From contig NZ_LS999839.1 in NCBI RefSeq assembly GCF_900564155.1, positions 1,237,097-1,301,096 of the forward strand: a stretch of DNA of 64,000 nt. The letters run 5' to 3'. The DNA is from Pedobacter schmidteae. GTDB lineage: Bacteria > Bacteroidota > Bacteroidia > Sphingobacteriales > Sphingobacteriaceae. The position numbers and the translations under genes are program-made. Below are positions 1 through 8,213 of this stretch, in pieces. Every line of letters starts with the position of its first letter. The first letter of the stretch is position 1. The notes under the pieces were generated by a model. It had not been told where the DNA came from and ran no database searches. It saw only the letters and a program-made list of their open reading frames with translations.

Positions 1-62
1 GTATCCAGGCGTTTTTTTATCTCGTCGGCTTTTTGTTGCGCCGCCATTAATTTATCAAACAT
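1..62 (-). CDS. YbaB/EbfC-family nucleoid-associated protein, N-terminal fragment
   Basis: Only the first 20 codons are inside the window; the gene runs off the left edge. The visible residues begin MFDKLMAAQQKADEIKKRLD, which matches the N-terminal helix of YbaB/EbfC proteins (typically a methionine/lysine/glutamine-rich amphipathic helix). Members are about 110 residues, dimeric, and bind DNA without strong sequence specificity; they are often encoded near dnaX/recR. The start ATG is at 62-60 on the minus strand. The call rests on 20 residues, so it is recognisable but not proven. Confidence 0.6.
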   Translation of the reverse strand, partial: MFDKLMAAQQKADEIKKRLD

Positions 63-223
63 AATCAGGTTATTTTTTCAGTAGTATATATTCTTTTTAA
101 TTGTTAATGAAGCTATCGCAAGTTTTACTCATCGCTTTTTAAGGTAAACTCATGATGGCTTAATATAACAACGAAATTAAGGGAAATTGGTTTAAAGTTG
201 GCTGAATAAAATAAAAAAGAGGG

Positions 224-1366
224 CTACCGGATCAACTTGCTGTTAAAGTCGATAAATAATTTAAACAAGTCGTTGTATTTAGTAAAGGGAAGTGTGCCTG
301 GTTGATCGTAAACATCATGATAGGCAGCTATGCCACCGGTAGTGTAAATAAAGAAGGCTGGAACCCCTTTTTCCGTGAAAAAATAATGATCGCTATTTGC
401 TGCCTTGCCTCGCGGATTGATTTTGGGCAGGTAGTGATGGTCATCATTAATCTGATTGAGCAAGGCAAATTCTTTTGGATGATAAGACGCATTAACGACT
501 GTAATCCCGGTTTCACCTGTGCCCACCATATCCAGATTAATCAGAAAGCGGATTTTTTTTAGATCAATAAGCGGCTGCTCGGTGAAATGCCGGGAGCCCA
601 GTAGTCCGGCTTCTTCGCCTGCAAAGCAGATAAATGCGATGCTATAGGGGGCTGGATTGGCCGCATAATGCTGGGCCATGCTCAATAAAAATGATACGCC
701 ACTGGCATTGTCGTTGGCCCCCGGGAAATAAGTTTCGCTACCCATGCCACCTAAATGGTCGTAATGAGCAGTAAATACCACAAAAGAATCAGGATAAAGG
801 CTACCTTTTACTATTCCACAGATATTTGCCGCATTAAACTCGGGAATAAACCGGTTTTCAATATTGAGGTCAATAGTTTCAGGATTACTGACTTCAGTTT
901 TTAGAACTTCAATACCGGTGTAGTCGGCCTGTTTATTGCTAACCGACCAGGTTAGTTTATCCTTTAGCACCAGAACAATCTTATTTGTGGAGGAAATAAA
1001 AACGGAGCTGTCCTTTTGTTCCAGTTTGGTGCTGGCAACCTGACCGTTGCTTTCAGGCATCACGATAAATTGTTTTCCAGGAACTAACGGTCTTCCGTTA
1101 ATCTGCAATTCCATTCTACCAGGAAATGTATTTACCGGGAAAGTGAATGGTTGTTTAAATGATATTTCATCCATCGGAGCTAAGCCATAGCTTTGAAATT
1201 GCGCCTCAATATAATTGGCCGCTTTGTCCAGGCCACCGTTGGTATAGCCTCTTCCCCACATCGTTTTAGCCGTAAGGCTGTCCAGAATAGTTCTGGTGAG
1301 CGTGATGTCCTGCGGCAGGACTTTTAGCGGGACGATGAGGCATAAAATGAGTAGGCACTTTTTCAT
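224..1366 (-). CDS. M28-family zinc metallopeptidase, exported
   Basis: A 380-residue protein with an N-terminal hydrophobic stretch (residues 3-18), consistent with a Sec signal peptide and periplasmic or outer-surface location. The M28 di-zinc site can be read in order: AHYDHLGG (H201, D203), ANDNASG (D219, bridging), AGEEAG (E251/E252, general base and ligand), NLDMVG (D279) and a late His in AAYHDVYDQP. M28 enzymes are aminopeptidases or glutaminyl-cyclase-like hydrolases; the substrate cannot be told from sequence. The gene stands alone, divergent from the FAD oxidoreductase downstream of its start. The 160 bases between its end and the YbaB-like start show nothing clear. Confidence 0.85.
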   Translation of the reverse strand: MKKCLLILCLIVPLKVLPQDITLTRTILDSLTAKTMWGRGYTNGGLDKAANYIEAQFQSYGLAPMDEISFKQPFTFPVNTFPGRMELQINGRPLVPGKQFIVMPESNGQVASTKLEQKDSSVFISSTNKIVLVLKDKLTWSVSNKQADYTGIEVLKTEVSNPETIDLNIENRFIPEFNAANICGIVKGSLYPDSFVVFTAHYDHLGGMGSETYFPGANDNASGVSFLLSMAQHYAANPAPYSIAFICFAGEEAGLLGSRHFTEQPLIDLKKIRFLINLDMVGTGETGITVVNASYHPKEFALLNQINDDHHYLPKINPRGKAANSDHYFFTEKGVPAFFIYTTGGIAAYHDVYDQPGTLPFTKYNDLFKLFIDFNSKLIR

Positions 1367-1463
1367 ATCAAAAGGTGTCGGGTATGGTGTTTCGTTTGTG
1401 TTTTCATAAATATATGTAAACAGAATTGAAAATGGGCTGTTATTAAAAGACTAATTAAAACTT

Positions 1464-2666
1464 ATGGATGTTAGATCTAATGAACCTTTCTGGCTGGTGA
1501 AAAATGGGATTAAGCATTCGTACCCTTCTTTAAGGGAAGACATAGAAGCGGATGTATTGGTTGTTGGTGGAGGGATAACCGGGGCATTAATGGCCCACGC
1601 TTTGGTAAAGAAAGGATACAATACCGTATTAATAGACAGAAGAGAGATCGCCAATGGCAGTACGTCAGCAACAACATCTATGTTGCAGTACGAGATTGAT
1701 ACCCCCTTGTATAAGTTAAAGCAATTGATAGGAGAGCAGGGAGCTGTGGCCAGCTATCTGGCTTGCCGTGATGCCATATACCAATTGGAAAATCTTGTGC
1801 AGGAATTGAAATCGACATCAGGTTTTGAAAAGAAAGCGTCTGCTTATTTCGCTGGTAATAAGAAAGATTTAAAATGGCTTAAAACAGAATATGAAGCTCG
1901 TTTGTTGGCCGGGTTTGACGTTAAATGGTTAGATAAGCAGCAATTGCATGATATTTATGGTCTAGTGGCTGAGGGAGCTATTTTATCGGCAGATGGAGCA
2001 AGTGTAGATGCTTTTTGTTTAACCCACGACCTGCTTTATCATAATGTGGAAAAAGGACTAAGGGTGTTTGATAAGACTGAAATGAAAAAGGTAAAATATG
2101 AAAAGGAGGGGATTAAAGTATTGTTGCATACCGATGCAGTGGTACGGGCCAGAAAAATTATCTATTGTACCGGATACGAAACCCAGGCGATGTTGCCTGA
2201 GAAGATTGTGGATTTAAAGAGTACCTATGCTATGATTAGCGAAAGGGAGGATCGGCATGTGGCAGTTTGTGATCAAACACTGTTCTGGAATACTGATGAG
2301 CCCTATTTATACATGCGCACGACCGAAGATGGCCGTTTGCTTGTGGGTGGCGAGGATGTTCATTTTAAAAATGCATTTAAACGAGACTTATTACTGGCTA
2401 GGAAGAAAGATAAATTAATTCGAACCCTGAAAAAATATATGCCTGATGTGCCATTTATGGAAGATTTCTGTTGGTGTGGCACATTTGGGGAGACCAAAGA
2501 TGGCTTGCCCTACGTGGGGACTCATCCAAAATTTAAGGACAGTTATTTTCTTCTCGGCTTTGGAGGCAATGGCATCACTTTTTCGGTAATAGGTGCCGAT
2601 ATGATCATTCGTATGATGGAAGGAAATCCGGATTTATTATCACATTATTTCAGGTTTCAACGTTAA
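1464..2666 (+). CDS. FAD-dependent oxidoreductase (DAO/GlpO-type fold)
   Basis: A 400-residue protein with an N-terminal dinucleotide-binding motif, VVGGGITG at residues 33-40, followed by the acidic end of beta-2 (LIDRRE) and a GSTSATTSMLQYEID segment typical of the D-amino-acid-oxidase-like FAD superfamily. The C-terminal GFGGNGITFS stretch matches the second FAD-contact motif. It lacks the C-terminal Rieske domain found in some relatives that carry the same N-terminal region, so it ends as a stand-alone oxidase/dehydrogenase. No signal peptide is visible, so it is probably cytoplasmic. Substrate unknown; neighbours give no hint. Confidence 0.8.
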   Translation: MDVRSNEPFWLVKNGIKHSYPSLREDIEADVLVVGGGITGALMAHALVKKGYNTVLIDRREIANGSTSATTSMLQYEIDTPLYKLKQLIGEQGAVASYLACRDAIYQLENLVQELKSTSGFEKKASAYFAGNKKDLKWLKTEYEARLLAGFDVKWLDKQQLHDIYGLVAEGAILSADGASVDAFCLTHDLLYHNVEKGLRVFDKTEMKKVKYEKEGIKVLLHTDAVVRARKIIYCTGYETQAMLPEKIVDLKSTYAMISEREDRHVAVCDQTLFWNTDEPYLYMRTTEDGRLLVGGEDVHFKNAFKRDLLLARKKDKLIRTLKKYMPDVPFMEDFCWCGTFGETKDGLPYVGTHPKFKDSYFLLGFGGNGITFSVIGADMIIRMMEGNPDLLSHYFRFQR

Positions 2667-2788
2667 GTAAAGAGTAGGTATTTATTATCAAATGATTAAT
2701 CGAAGAAAGTGAAATCTCCTAAATGGCCTTTTGGGGCCTAAAAAGCGAATTAAAATTCACTAAAAAATGTAAAAAAATTAAAAACGTA

Positions 2789-2820
2789 TTGCACAACTCA
2801 ATATTTATTTAAACCTTTGC
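2789..2820 (+). promoter_or_regulatory. Candidate promoter of the arginine operon
   Basis: TTG at 2789-2791, 20 bases, then AACCTTTGC at 2812-2820. This fits the Bacteroidota sigma-ABfrA consensus (TTTG/TTG, 19-20 bases, TAnnTTTG) except for A in place of T at the first -7 position. It lies about 270 bases before the GNAT start, implying a long leader. Confidence 0.5.
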
Positions 2821-2856
2821 GCCTCAACTCATTCAAATTATTATTATACGCAGAAA

Positions 2857-2991
2857 ATGATTAAGCACACCACACATAAACTTTCTATTGTAGAAGCAAA
2901 AAATATTGCTTCCAGGAGTTTGTTTATTGAGCGCTTGCGACCCATATTTTTTGTGACAACAAACCGGCAAAATTATACGCCGCGCATTTGA
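2857..2991 (+). CDS. Possible 44-codon leader ORF of the arginine operon
   Basis: ATG at 2857 opens a 44-codon frame ending at TGA 2989-2991, about 30 bases after the predicted transcription start. The product starts MIKHTTHKLSIVEAKN and has five arginines, four of them in its second half (ERLRP, NRQ, PRI). It matches no family I know. Two tight hairpins follow at once (3000-3015 and 3027-3040). Position, size and arginine content would suit a translated leader, but arginines are not clustered as in classical attenuators and this could be a chance ORF. Confidence 0.3.
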   Translation: MIKHTTHKLSIVEAKNIASRSLFIERLRPIFFVTTNRQNYTPRI

Positions 2992-2999
2992 GTAAATCT

Positions 3000-3040
3000 C
3001 TGAGTGAAAACTCAGCGCATTTCCACAGAGGATTGCCTCT
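3000..3040 (+). promoter_or_regulatory. Tandem hairpins in the arginine operon leader
   Basis: Two perfect short stem-loops sit between the leader ORF stop (2991) and the GNAT start (3087): CTGAGT-gaaa-ACTCAG at 3000-3015 (GNRA-type loop) and AGAGG-attg-CCTCT at 3027-3040. Neither is followed by a T-run, so they are not simple intrinsic terminators. They may be parts of a cis-regulatory RNA or RNA-stability elements. Confidence 0.35.
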
Positions 3041-3086
3041 CAAAAAACAATTAACCAGAACATTTATTTTTTTCGTTATCATATTA

Positions 3087-3791
3087 ATGAATATAAACGA
3101 TTTTATAGTGCAAGTTGCACTTCCTGAACATCGTGTCTTCGCAGAAGAAATCTGTGATGAGATGGCCGAGTCGGCCAAGGCACGAGGTACGGGTATCGCT
3201 AAGCGCTCTCCGGAGTATGTAGCAGGTAAAATGGCCGATGGTAAAGCAGTTATTGCTTTTCATAAGGATGGCTCATGGGCAGGATTTTGTTATATCGAAA
3301 CCTGGAGCCATGGACAATTTGTGGCCAATTCAGGACTTATCGTAAGTCCTAAATATCGTAAAGCCGGACTGGCAAACGCCATCAAACATAAAATTTTCGA
3401 TCTTTCGAGACAGAAATATCCTAAAGCTAAAATATTTGGTTTAACTACTGGTTTGGCCGTAATGAAGATCAATTCCGATCTGGGCTATGAACCGGTAACC
3501 TATTCTGAACTTACCCAGGATGAAGAATTCTGGAAGGGCTGTCAGAGTTGCGTGAACTTCGAAATATTAAAAATGAAGGAGCGTAAAAACTGTATGTGCA
3601 CAGCAATGTTATACGATCCTGTTGAGCAAAAGCATGATGCCGCAAAGAAATTTGCTGAGGAACTACATAAAAACCCAACCTTGTATGAGCGCTTCATGAG
3701 CATCAAACAAAGACTGGTACTCAAGGCAAAGCCACAAAATAAAAAAGGCCTGAAATCCTTGTTTCTATTGTTTAGTATTTTATTTAAATAG
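3087..3791 (+). CDS. GNAT-family N-acyltransferase, first gene of arginine operon (candidate N-acylglutamate synthase)
   Basis: 234 residues from ATG 3087 (MNINDFIVQVALPEHR). A frame extension to TTG 2988 exists but would translate the leader hairpins and is rejected. The GNAT core shows beta-4/alpha-3 features: SGLIVSPKYRKAGLANAIKH (acetyl-CoA pyrophosphate loop region R-K-A-G-L-A) and a later FGLTTGLAVMKINSDLGYE segment (beta-5/alpha-4). A Cys-rich C-terminal part (GCQSCVN, KNCMC) follows. It lies 13 bases before argG. Because the window's complete arginine set has no argA or argJ, this gene is the natural candidate for making N-acetyl- or N-succinylglutamate; that role is inferred from context. 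Cytoplasmic. Confidence 0.75.
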   Translation: MNINDFIVQVALPEHRVFAEEICDEMAESAKARGTGIAKRSPEYVAGKMADGKAVIAFHKDGSWAGFCYIETWSHGQFVANSGLIVSPKYRKAGLANAIKHKIFDLSRQKYPKAKIFGLTTGLAVMKINSDLGYEPVTYSELTQDEEFWKGCQSCVNFEILKMKERKNCMCTAMLYDPVEQKHDAAKKFAEELHKNPTLYERFMSIKQRLVLKAKPQNKKGLKSLFLLFSILFK

Positions 3792-3804
3792 CTGTTATAT
3801 TAAG

Positions 3805-4998
3805 ATGAAGAAGAAAGTTGTTTTAGCGTTTAGCGGAGGTTTAGATACCTCGTTTTGTTGTATTTACCTTGCTCAGGACCGCGGACTTGAAGTACATTCT
3901 GTAATTGTAAATACAGGTGGTTTTTCTGAAGAGGAGCTGAAGGAAATAGAAAGGCGTGCTTATGCGCTGGGTGTGGCTTCTCATGCTGTAGTTGATGAAA
4001 CTACAAATTATTATAACGGCTGTATTAAATATCTGATTTTTGGTAATGTATTAAAAAATGCCACTTATCCGCTTTCGGTTAGTGCCGAGCGCGTAAGCCA
4101 GGCAACGGCCATTGCCAATTATGTTAAAAAGATAGGTGCAGATTATGTAGCCCATGGTAGTACCGGTGCCGGAAATGACCAGGTACGTTTTGACATGATC
4201 TTTAACATCATTATCCCTAATGTAGAGATCATTACACCAATCAGAGATCTGAAATTATCCCGCGAAGCGGAAATAGAATATTTAAATGCCCATGGTGTGG
4301 AATACAGTGCTGCAAAAGCCAGATATTCCATTAACAAGGGACTATGGGGTACTTCGGTGGGTGGTCAGGAAACTTTAACCTCGCACCAAAGCCTGCCAGA
4401 AGAAGCCTGGCCAACCCAGGTTTCGGAAAGCAATCCACGCAAACTGGAACTGAACTTTGAAAAAGGTGAGCTGGTAGGTATAGACGGTGAAACGCTGACC
4501 CCCGTAGCAGCTATTCAGAAATTACAAGCTATTGCCCAACCTTATGGAATAGGAAGGGATATTCATGTGGGTGATACCATTATTGGCATAAAAGGACGCG
4601 TAGGTTTTGAAGCTGCGGCCCCGATTGTGATCATTAAGGCACATCATACACTGGAAAAACACACTTTAACCAAGTGGCAATTGTCCTGGAAAGAGCAATT
4701 GTCTACTTTTTATGGCAACTGGCTGCACGAAGGCCAGTTTCATGACCCAATTATGCGCAATATAGAAGCCTTTTTAGCCGATACCCAAAAAGTAGTGAGC
4801 GGAAAAGTATTTGTAGAATTGCTGCCTTACCGTTTCAATATCATTGGCATTGAGTCGGATCACGACTTAATGAGTAATAAATTTGGTAGTTATGGCGAAA
4901 TGAATAATGCCTGGAGCGGTGAAGATGTAAAAGGATTCTCTAAAATTTTTGGCAATCAGGTGATGATCTGGCATAAAGTGAACGGTCATGAAGATTAA
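3805..4998 (+). CDS. argG: Argininosuccinate synthase
   Basis: 397 residues, normal length. The N-terminal PP-loop SGGLDTS (residues 10-16) binds ATP pyrophosphate. Further family blocks are AHGSTGAGNDQVRFD and ARYSINKGLWGTSVGGQ. The enzyme joins citrulline and aspartate with ATP to give argininosuccinate and AMP. It is cytoplasmic, second gene of the operon, and its last 11 bases overlap argC, which indicates translational coupling. Start ATG at 3805 is supported by the immediate MKKKVVLAFSGG alignment with the family. Confidence 0.97.
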   Translation: MKKKVVLAFSGGLDTSFCCIYLAQDRGLEVHSVIVNTGGFSEEELKEIERRAYALGVASHAVVDETTNYYNGCIKYLIFGNVLKNATYPLSVSAERVSQATAIANYVKKIGADYVAHGSTGAGNDQVRFDMIFNIIIPNVEIITPIRDLKLSREAEIEYLNAHGVEYSAAKARYSINKGLWGTSVGGQETLTSHQSLPEEAWPTQVSESNPRKLELNFEKGELVGIDGETLTPVAAIQKLQAIAQPYGIGRDIHVGDTIIGIKGRVGFEAAAPIVIIKAHHTLEKHTLTKWQLSWKEQLSTFYGNWLHEGQFHDPIMRNIEAFLADTQKVVSGKVFVELLPYRFNIIGIESDHDLMSNKFGSYGEMNNAWSGEDVKGFSKIFGNQVMIWHKVNGHED

Positions 4999-5959
4999 AG
5001 CGGGAATAGTTGGTGGGGCCGGATATACCGGTGGCGAGATGTTACGCATCCTGATCAACCATCCGTCTGTAGACATTAAGTTTGTTCATAGCAACAGCAA
5101 TGCCGGAAACCTGATCTCTGATGTACATACCGATCTTTTTGGAGATACCAGCCTTCGTTTTACCAATGAACTTTCGGCAGATATTGACGTTTTGTTTTTA
5201 TGTGTAGGACATGGCGACGCAAAGAAGTTTCTGGAAAGCAATGACATCAGCAGGTCAATCAAGATCATTGATTTAAGTCAGGATTACCGCCTGAAAGCAA
5301 ATGCAGGTACCAGCTGGGTTTATGGCTTGCCTGAAATGAACAGGGCTGAAATTAAAAAGGCAAGTTATATTGCCAATCCGGGCTGCTTTGCGACCTGTAT
5401 TCAGTTGGGTTTGCTGCCTTTGGCTGCCAAAGGTTTGTTAAAAAGTGAAGTACATATCAATGCTACCACTGGATCAACAGGAGCCGGACAGGGCTTATCG
5501 GTTACTTCGCACTTTAGCTGGCGCAACAACAATTTATCGGTATATAAAGCTTTTGAACACCAGCACTTAAATGAGATTGGTGAGAGTCTGAAAAAACTGG
5601 ACAAAGGGTTTAACCAGATGATAAACTTTATCCCACAACGTGGAGATTTTACCAGAGGAATTCTGGCAGCTATGTATCTGGATAGCGACCTTACCGCTGA
5701 AGAGGCACAACGTATCTACGAAGATTATTATGCCAGTCACCCCTTCACTCATGTGAGTAAGAAGAACATTGATTTGAAGCAGGTGGTAAATACCAATAAG
5801 GGATTGGTTCATGTAGAAAAACATGGTAGAAAGCTGTTTATTGTGAGCATTATTGACAATCTGTTGAAAGGCGCCAGTGGACAGGCGGTACAGAACATGA
5901 ATTTAATTTTTGGATTGGAAGAGGAGGCGGGACTGCGGCTTAAAGCATCGGCGTTTTAA
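4988..5959 (+). CDS. argC: N-acyl-gamma-glutamyl-phosphate reductase
   Basis: 323 residues. The NADP-binding glycine loop GIVGGAGYTGGE lies at residues 6-17 and the catalytic cysteine is C133 in NPGCFAT. The enzyme reduces N-acyl-glutamyl-5-phosphate to the semialdehyde with NADPH. It starts inside the last codons of argG (ATG at 4988). After it comes a 160-base gap before argD, the longest spacer in the operon; I see no promoter match or strong hairpin there. Confidence 0.96.
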   Translation: MKIKAGIVGGAGYTGGEMLRILINHPSVDIKFVHSNSNAGNLISDVHTDLFGDTSLRFTNELSADIDVLFLCVGHGDAKKFLESNDISRSIKIIDLSQDYRLKANAGTSWVYGLPEMNRAEIKKASYIANPGCFATCIQLGLLPLAAKGLLKSEVHINATTGSTGAGQGLSVTSHFSWRNNNLSVYKAFEHQHLNEIGESLKKLDKGFNQMINFIPQRGDFTRGILAAMYLDSDLTAEEAQRIYEDYYASHPFTHVSKKNIDLKQVVNTNKGLVHVEKHGRKLFIVSIIDNLLKGASGQAVQNMNLIFGLEEEAGLRLKASAF

Positions 5960-6119
5960 TTAAACCCGGTGCGCATTTTTTTAGCTGTTATCTCAAAATG
6001 TATAGTCTCCAATCTGCAAAATCGGGATTCTGAAGTAAACGGCCTGGCCCTCTTGAAGACAAGATTCAATAGGCGCTGCTGAAAAATTCAGGATGACGTG
6101 AAGCACAAAAACTTAAAAA

Positions 6120-7253
6120 ATGAATTTATTTGATGTTTATCCTCTTAATGATATAGAAATTACCAAAGCATCCGGAAGTACAGTATGGGATGCAAACGGA
6201 CAACAATACCTGGACTTATATGGCGGCCATGCCGTTATCTCTATTGGACATACCCACCCGCATTATGTAGCCCGTTTAACGGATCAATTAAATAAGGTGG
6301 GTTTTTACTCCAACTCTGTTAAAATTCCTTTGCAGGTTGAGCTGGCCGCTAAGTTAGGCAAAGTGTCGGGAAAGCCTGATTATCAGCTTTTCTTGTGCAA
6401 TTCTGGTGCTGAAGCAAATGAAAATGCACTGAAACTGGCTTCTTTTTATAACGGGAGAAAAAAAGTAATTGCTTTTAAAGGGGCTTTTCATGGCCGAACA
6501 TCATTAGCGGTTTCTGCTACTGACAACCCTAAAATTATTGCACCGGTGAACGAAACCGATAACATTATCTTTCTGCCACATAATGATGAAGCAGCTTTAG
6601 CGGCAGTTTTTGCCGAGCAAGGCAATGACATTGCCGCGGTAATTATTGAAGGTATTCAAGGTGTTGGTGGAATTAAAGAAGCTTCGGTAAGTTTTCTGCA
6701 AAAAATCCGCTCGTTATGCGACCAGTACAATGCGGTTTATATAGCCGACAGTGTACAGTGTGGTTATGGCAGAACCGGTAAATTTTATGCACACGATTAT
6801 GCAGGTGTTGAGGCCGACGTTTATACCATGGCAAAAGGAATGGGCAATGGCTTTCCGGTAGCTGGAATTTCTATTGCACCTAAATTTAAACCATGGCATG
6901 GCATGCTGGGTACTACCTTTGGCGGTAACCATTTGGCATGTGCAGCAGCTTTGGCTGTTCTGGAAATTATTGAACAGGATAATTTGCTGGAAAATGCAGC
7001 GAAGGTTGGCGATTACCTGATTGAAGAATTGAAAAAGATTGAAGGAATAAACGAAGTACGTGGCCGTGGTTTGATGATAGGAATTGACCTTCCTGAAAAC
7101 AAATCGAACGTTAAAAAAGACTTGCTGTTTAAGTATAAGATTTTTACGGGCGAAGCAAAGCCTAACGTAATCAGGTTATTACCAGCTTTAAATTTAACTA
7201 AGGATCAGGCAGATCAATTTTTAAATGATTTTAAAACCGCTTTAAAAGGATGA
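6120..7253 (+). CDS. argD: N-acylornithine aminotransferase
   Basis: 377 residues, class III PLP aminotransferase. Visible landmarks: NSGAEANENALK (phosphate-binding loop), AFHGRT, IADSVQCGYGRTG (D210 contacts the pyridine nitrogen), and the Schiff-base lysine K239 in TMAKGMGNG. It converts N-acyl-glutamate semialdehyde to N-acylornithine using glutamate. The usual DEVQ motif reads DSVQ here, which keeps the aspartate. Its stop overlaps the next start by four bases (ATGA), so argD and the carbamoyltransferase are translationally coupled. Confidence 0.93.
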   Translation: MNLFDVYPLNDIEITKASGSTVWDANGQQYLDLYGGHAVISIGHTHPHYVARLTDQLNKVGFYSNSVKIPLQVELAAKLGKVSGKPDYQLFLCNSGAEANENALKLASFYNGRKKVIAFKGAFHGRTSLAVSATDNPKIIAPVNETDNIIFLPHNDEAALAAVFAEQGNDIAAVIIEGIQGVGGIKEASVSFLQKIRSLCDQYNAVYIADSVQCGYGRTGKFYAHDYAGVEADVYTMAKGMGNGFPVAGISIAPKFKPWHGMLGTTFGGNHLACAAALAVLEIIEQDNLLENAAKVGDYLIEELKKIEGINEVRGRGLMIGIDLPENKSNVKKDLLFKYKIFTGEAKPNVIRLLPALNLTKDQADQFLNDFKTALKG

Positions 7254-8212
7254 ATCAATTTACCTCTGTAAATGATGTGCAAGACATCGGCCAATTGATT
7301 GAAGAAGCATTGGCACTTAAAAAAAGCCCTTATGCGCATCAGCATCTGGGCAAAAACAAGACCCTGGGCCTTGTTTTTTTAAATCCAAGTTTGCGAACCC
7401 GCCTAAGCACCCAAAAAGCAGCCCTTAACCTGGGGATGAATGTGATGGTGATGAATATGGATAAAGAGGGCTGGGCGTTGGAAACGCAGGATGGGGTAGT
7501 GATGAATGGTACCACTGTTGAACACATCCGGGAAGCTGCCGCGGTAATGGGACAGTATTGTGATGTATTGGGCCTGCGCTCTTTCCCTAAATTGTTGAAC
7601 CGTGATGAAGATTACAACGAGGATTTTTTTAATAAGTTTATAAAATATTGCAAGGTTCCGGTGATTAGTCTGGAGAGTGCAACACGGCACCCTTTGCAAA
7701 GTTTGGCCGATCTGGTAACCATTAAGGAAACCTGGACAGCCGCAACTAAACCTAAAGTAGTGCTGGCCTGGGCACCGCACATCAAAGCCCTGCCTCAGGC
7801 GGTACCCAATTCATTTGCTGAATGGATGTGTAAAGCACAGGAGGATGGTATACTGGATTTTACCATCGCCCAACCTAAAGGCTACGAGTTGAATGAAGAT
7901 TTTACACCAGGTGCAAATATTACGCACAACCTGGATGAAGCTTTGGCTGGTGCCGACTATATTTATGTAAAAAACTGGTCAAGCTATAAAGAATATGGTA
8001 AGGTATTGACCTATCCGGAAGGCTGGATGCTGAACAATGAGAAGCTAAAAGATACCAATAATGCTAAAGTAATGCATTGTTTGCCGGTTCGCCGAGATCT
8101 GGAGCTGTCGTCGGAAATTCTGGATGGTCCGAATTCCCTGGTGATCCACGAAGCGGGTAACCGTTTGTGGGCTGCACAGGCAGTATTAAAGCAAATGCTA
8201 GAAAAATTGTAA
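7250..8212 (+). CDS. argF': N-acylornithine carbamoyltransferase (N-succinyl or N-acetyl type)
   Basis: 320 residues. It carries the carbamoyl-phosphate motif SLRTR (47-51) and HPLQSLADL, but the ornithine-binding SMG loop of ordinary ArgF is absent, and KEGWALE (W75) matches the N-acylornithine carbamoyltransferases known from Xanthomonas (acetyl) and Bacteroides fragilis (succinyl). HCLPVRRD near the C-terminus replaces the HCLP+ motif region. The product is N-acylcitrulline. At residue 90, reported to decide acetyl (Glu) versus succinyl (Pro) use, I read Val (TTVEH). So the acetyl-type glutamate is absent, which leans towards succinyl, but this needs an alignment. Confidence 0.9.
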   Translation: MNQFTSVNDVQDIGQLIEEALALKKSPYAHQHLGKNKTLGLVFLNPSLRTRLSTQKAALNLGMNVMVMNMDKEGWALETQDGVVMNGTTVEHIREAAAVMGQYCDVLGLRSFPKLLNRDEDYNEDFFNKFIKYCKVPVISLESATRHPLQSLADLVTIKETWTAATKPKVVLAWAPHIKALPQAVPNSFAEWMCKAQEDGILDFTIAQPKGYELNEDFTPGANITHNLDEALAGADYIYVKNWSSYKEYGKVLTYPEGWMLNNEKLKDTNNAKVMHCLPVRRDLELSSEILDGPNSLVIHEAGNRLWAAQAVLKQMLEKL

Positions 8213-8213
8213 T

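Noticed and set aside
2718..2745. GGCC-ttttgg-GGCC hairpin after the FAD oxidoreductase gene
   Set aside because: Only four pairs and no T-run; too weak to call a terminator.
2988..3086. N-terminal extension of the GNAT gene to TTG 2988
   Set aside because: It would translate both leader hairpins and adds residues unlike the family; ATG 3087 gives a normal GNAT start.
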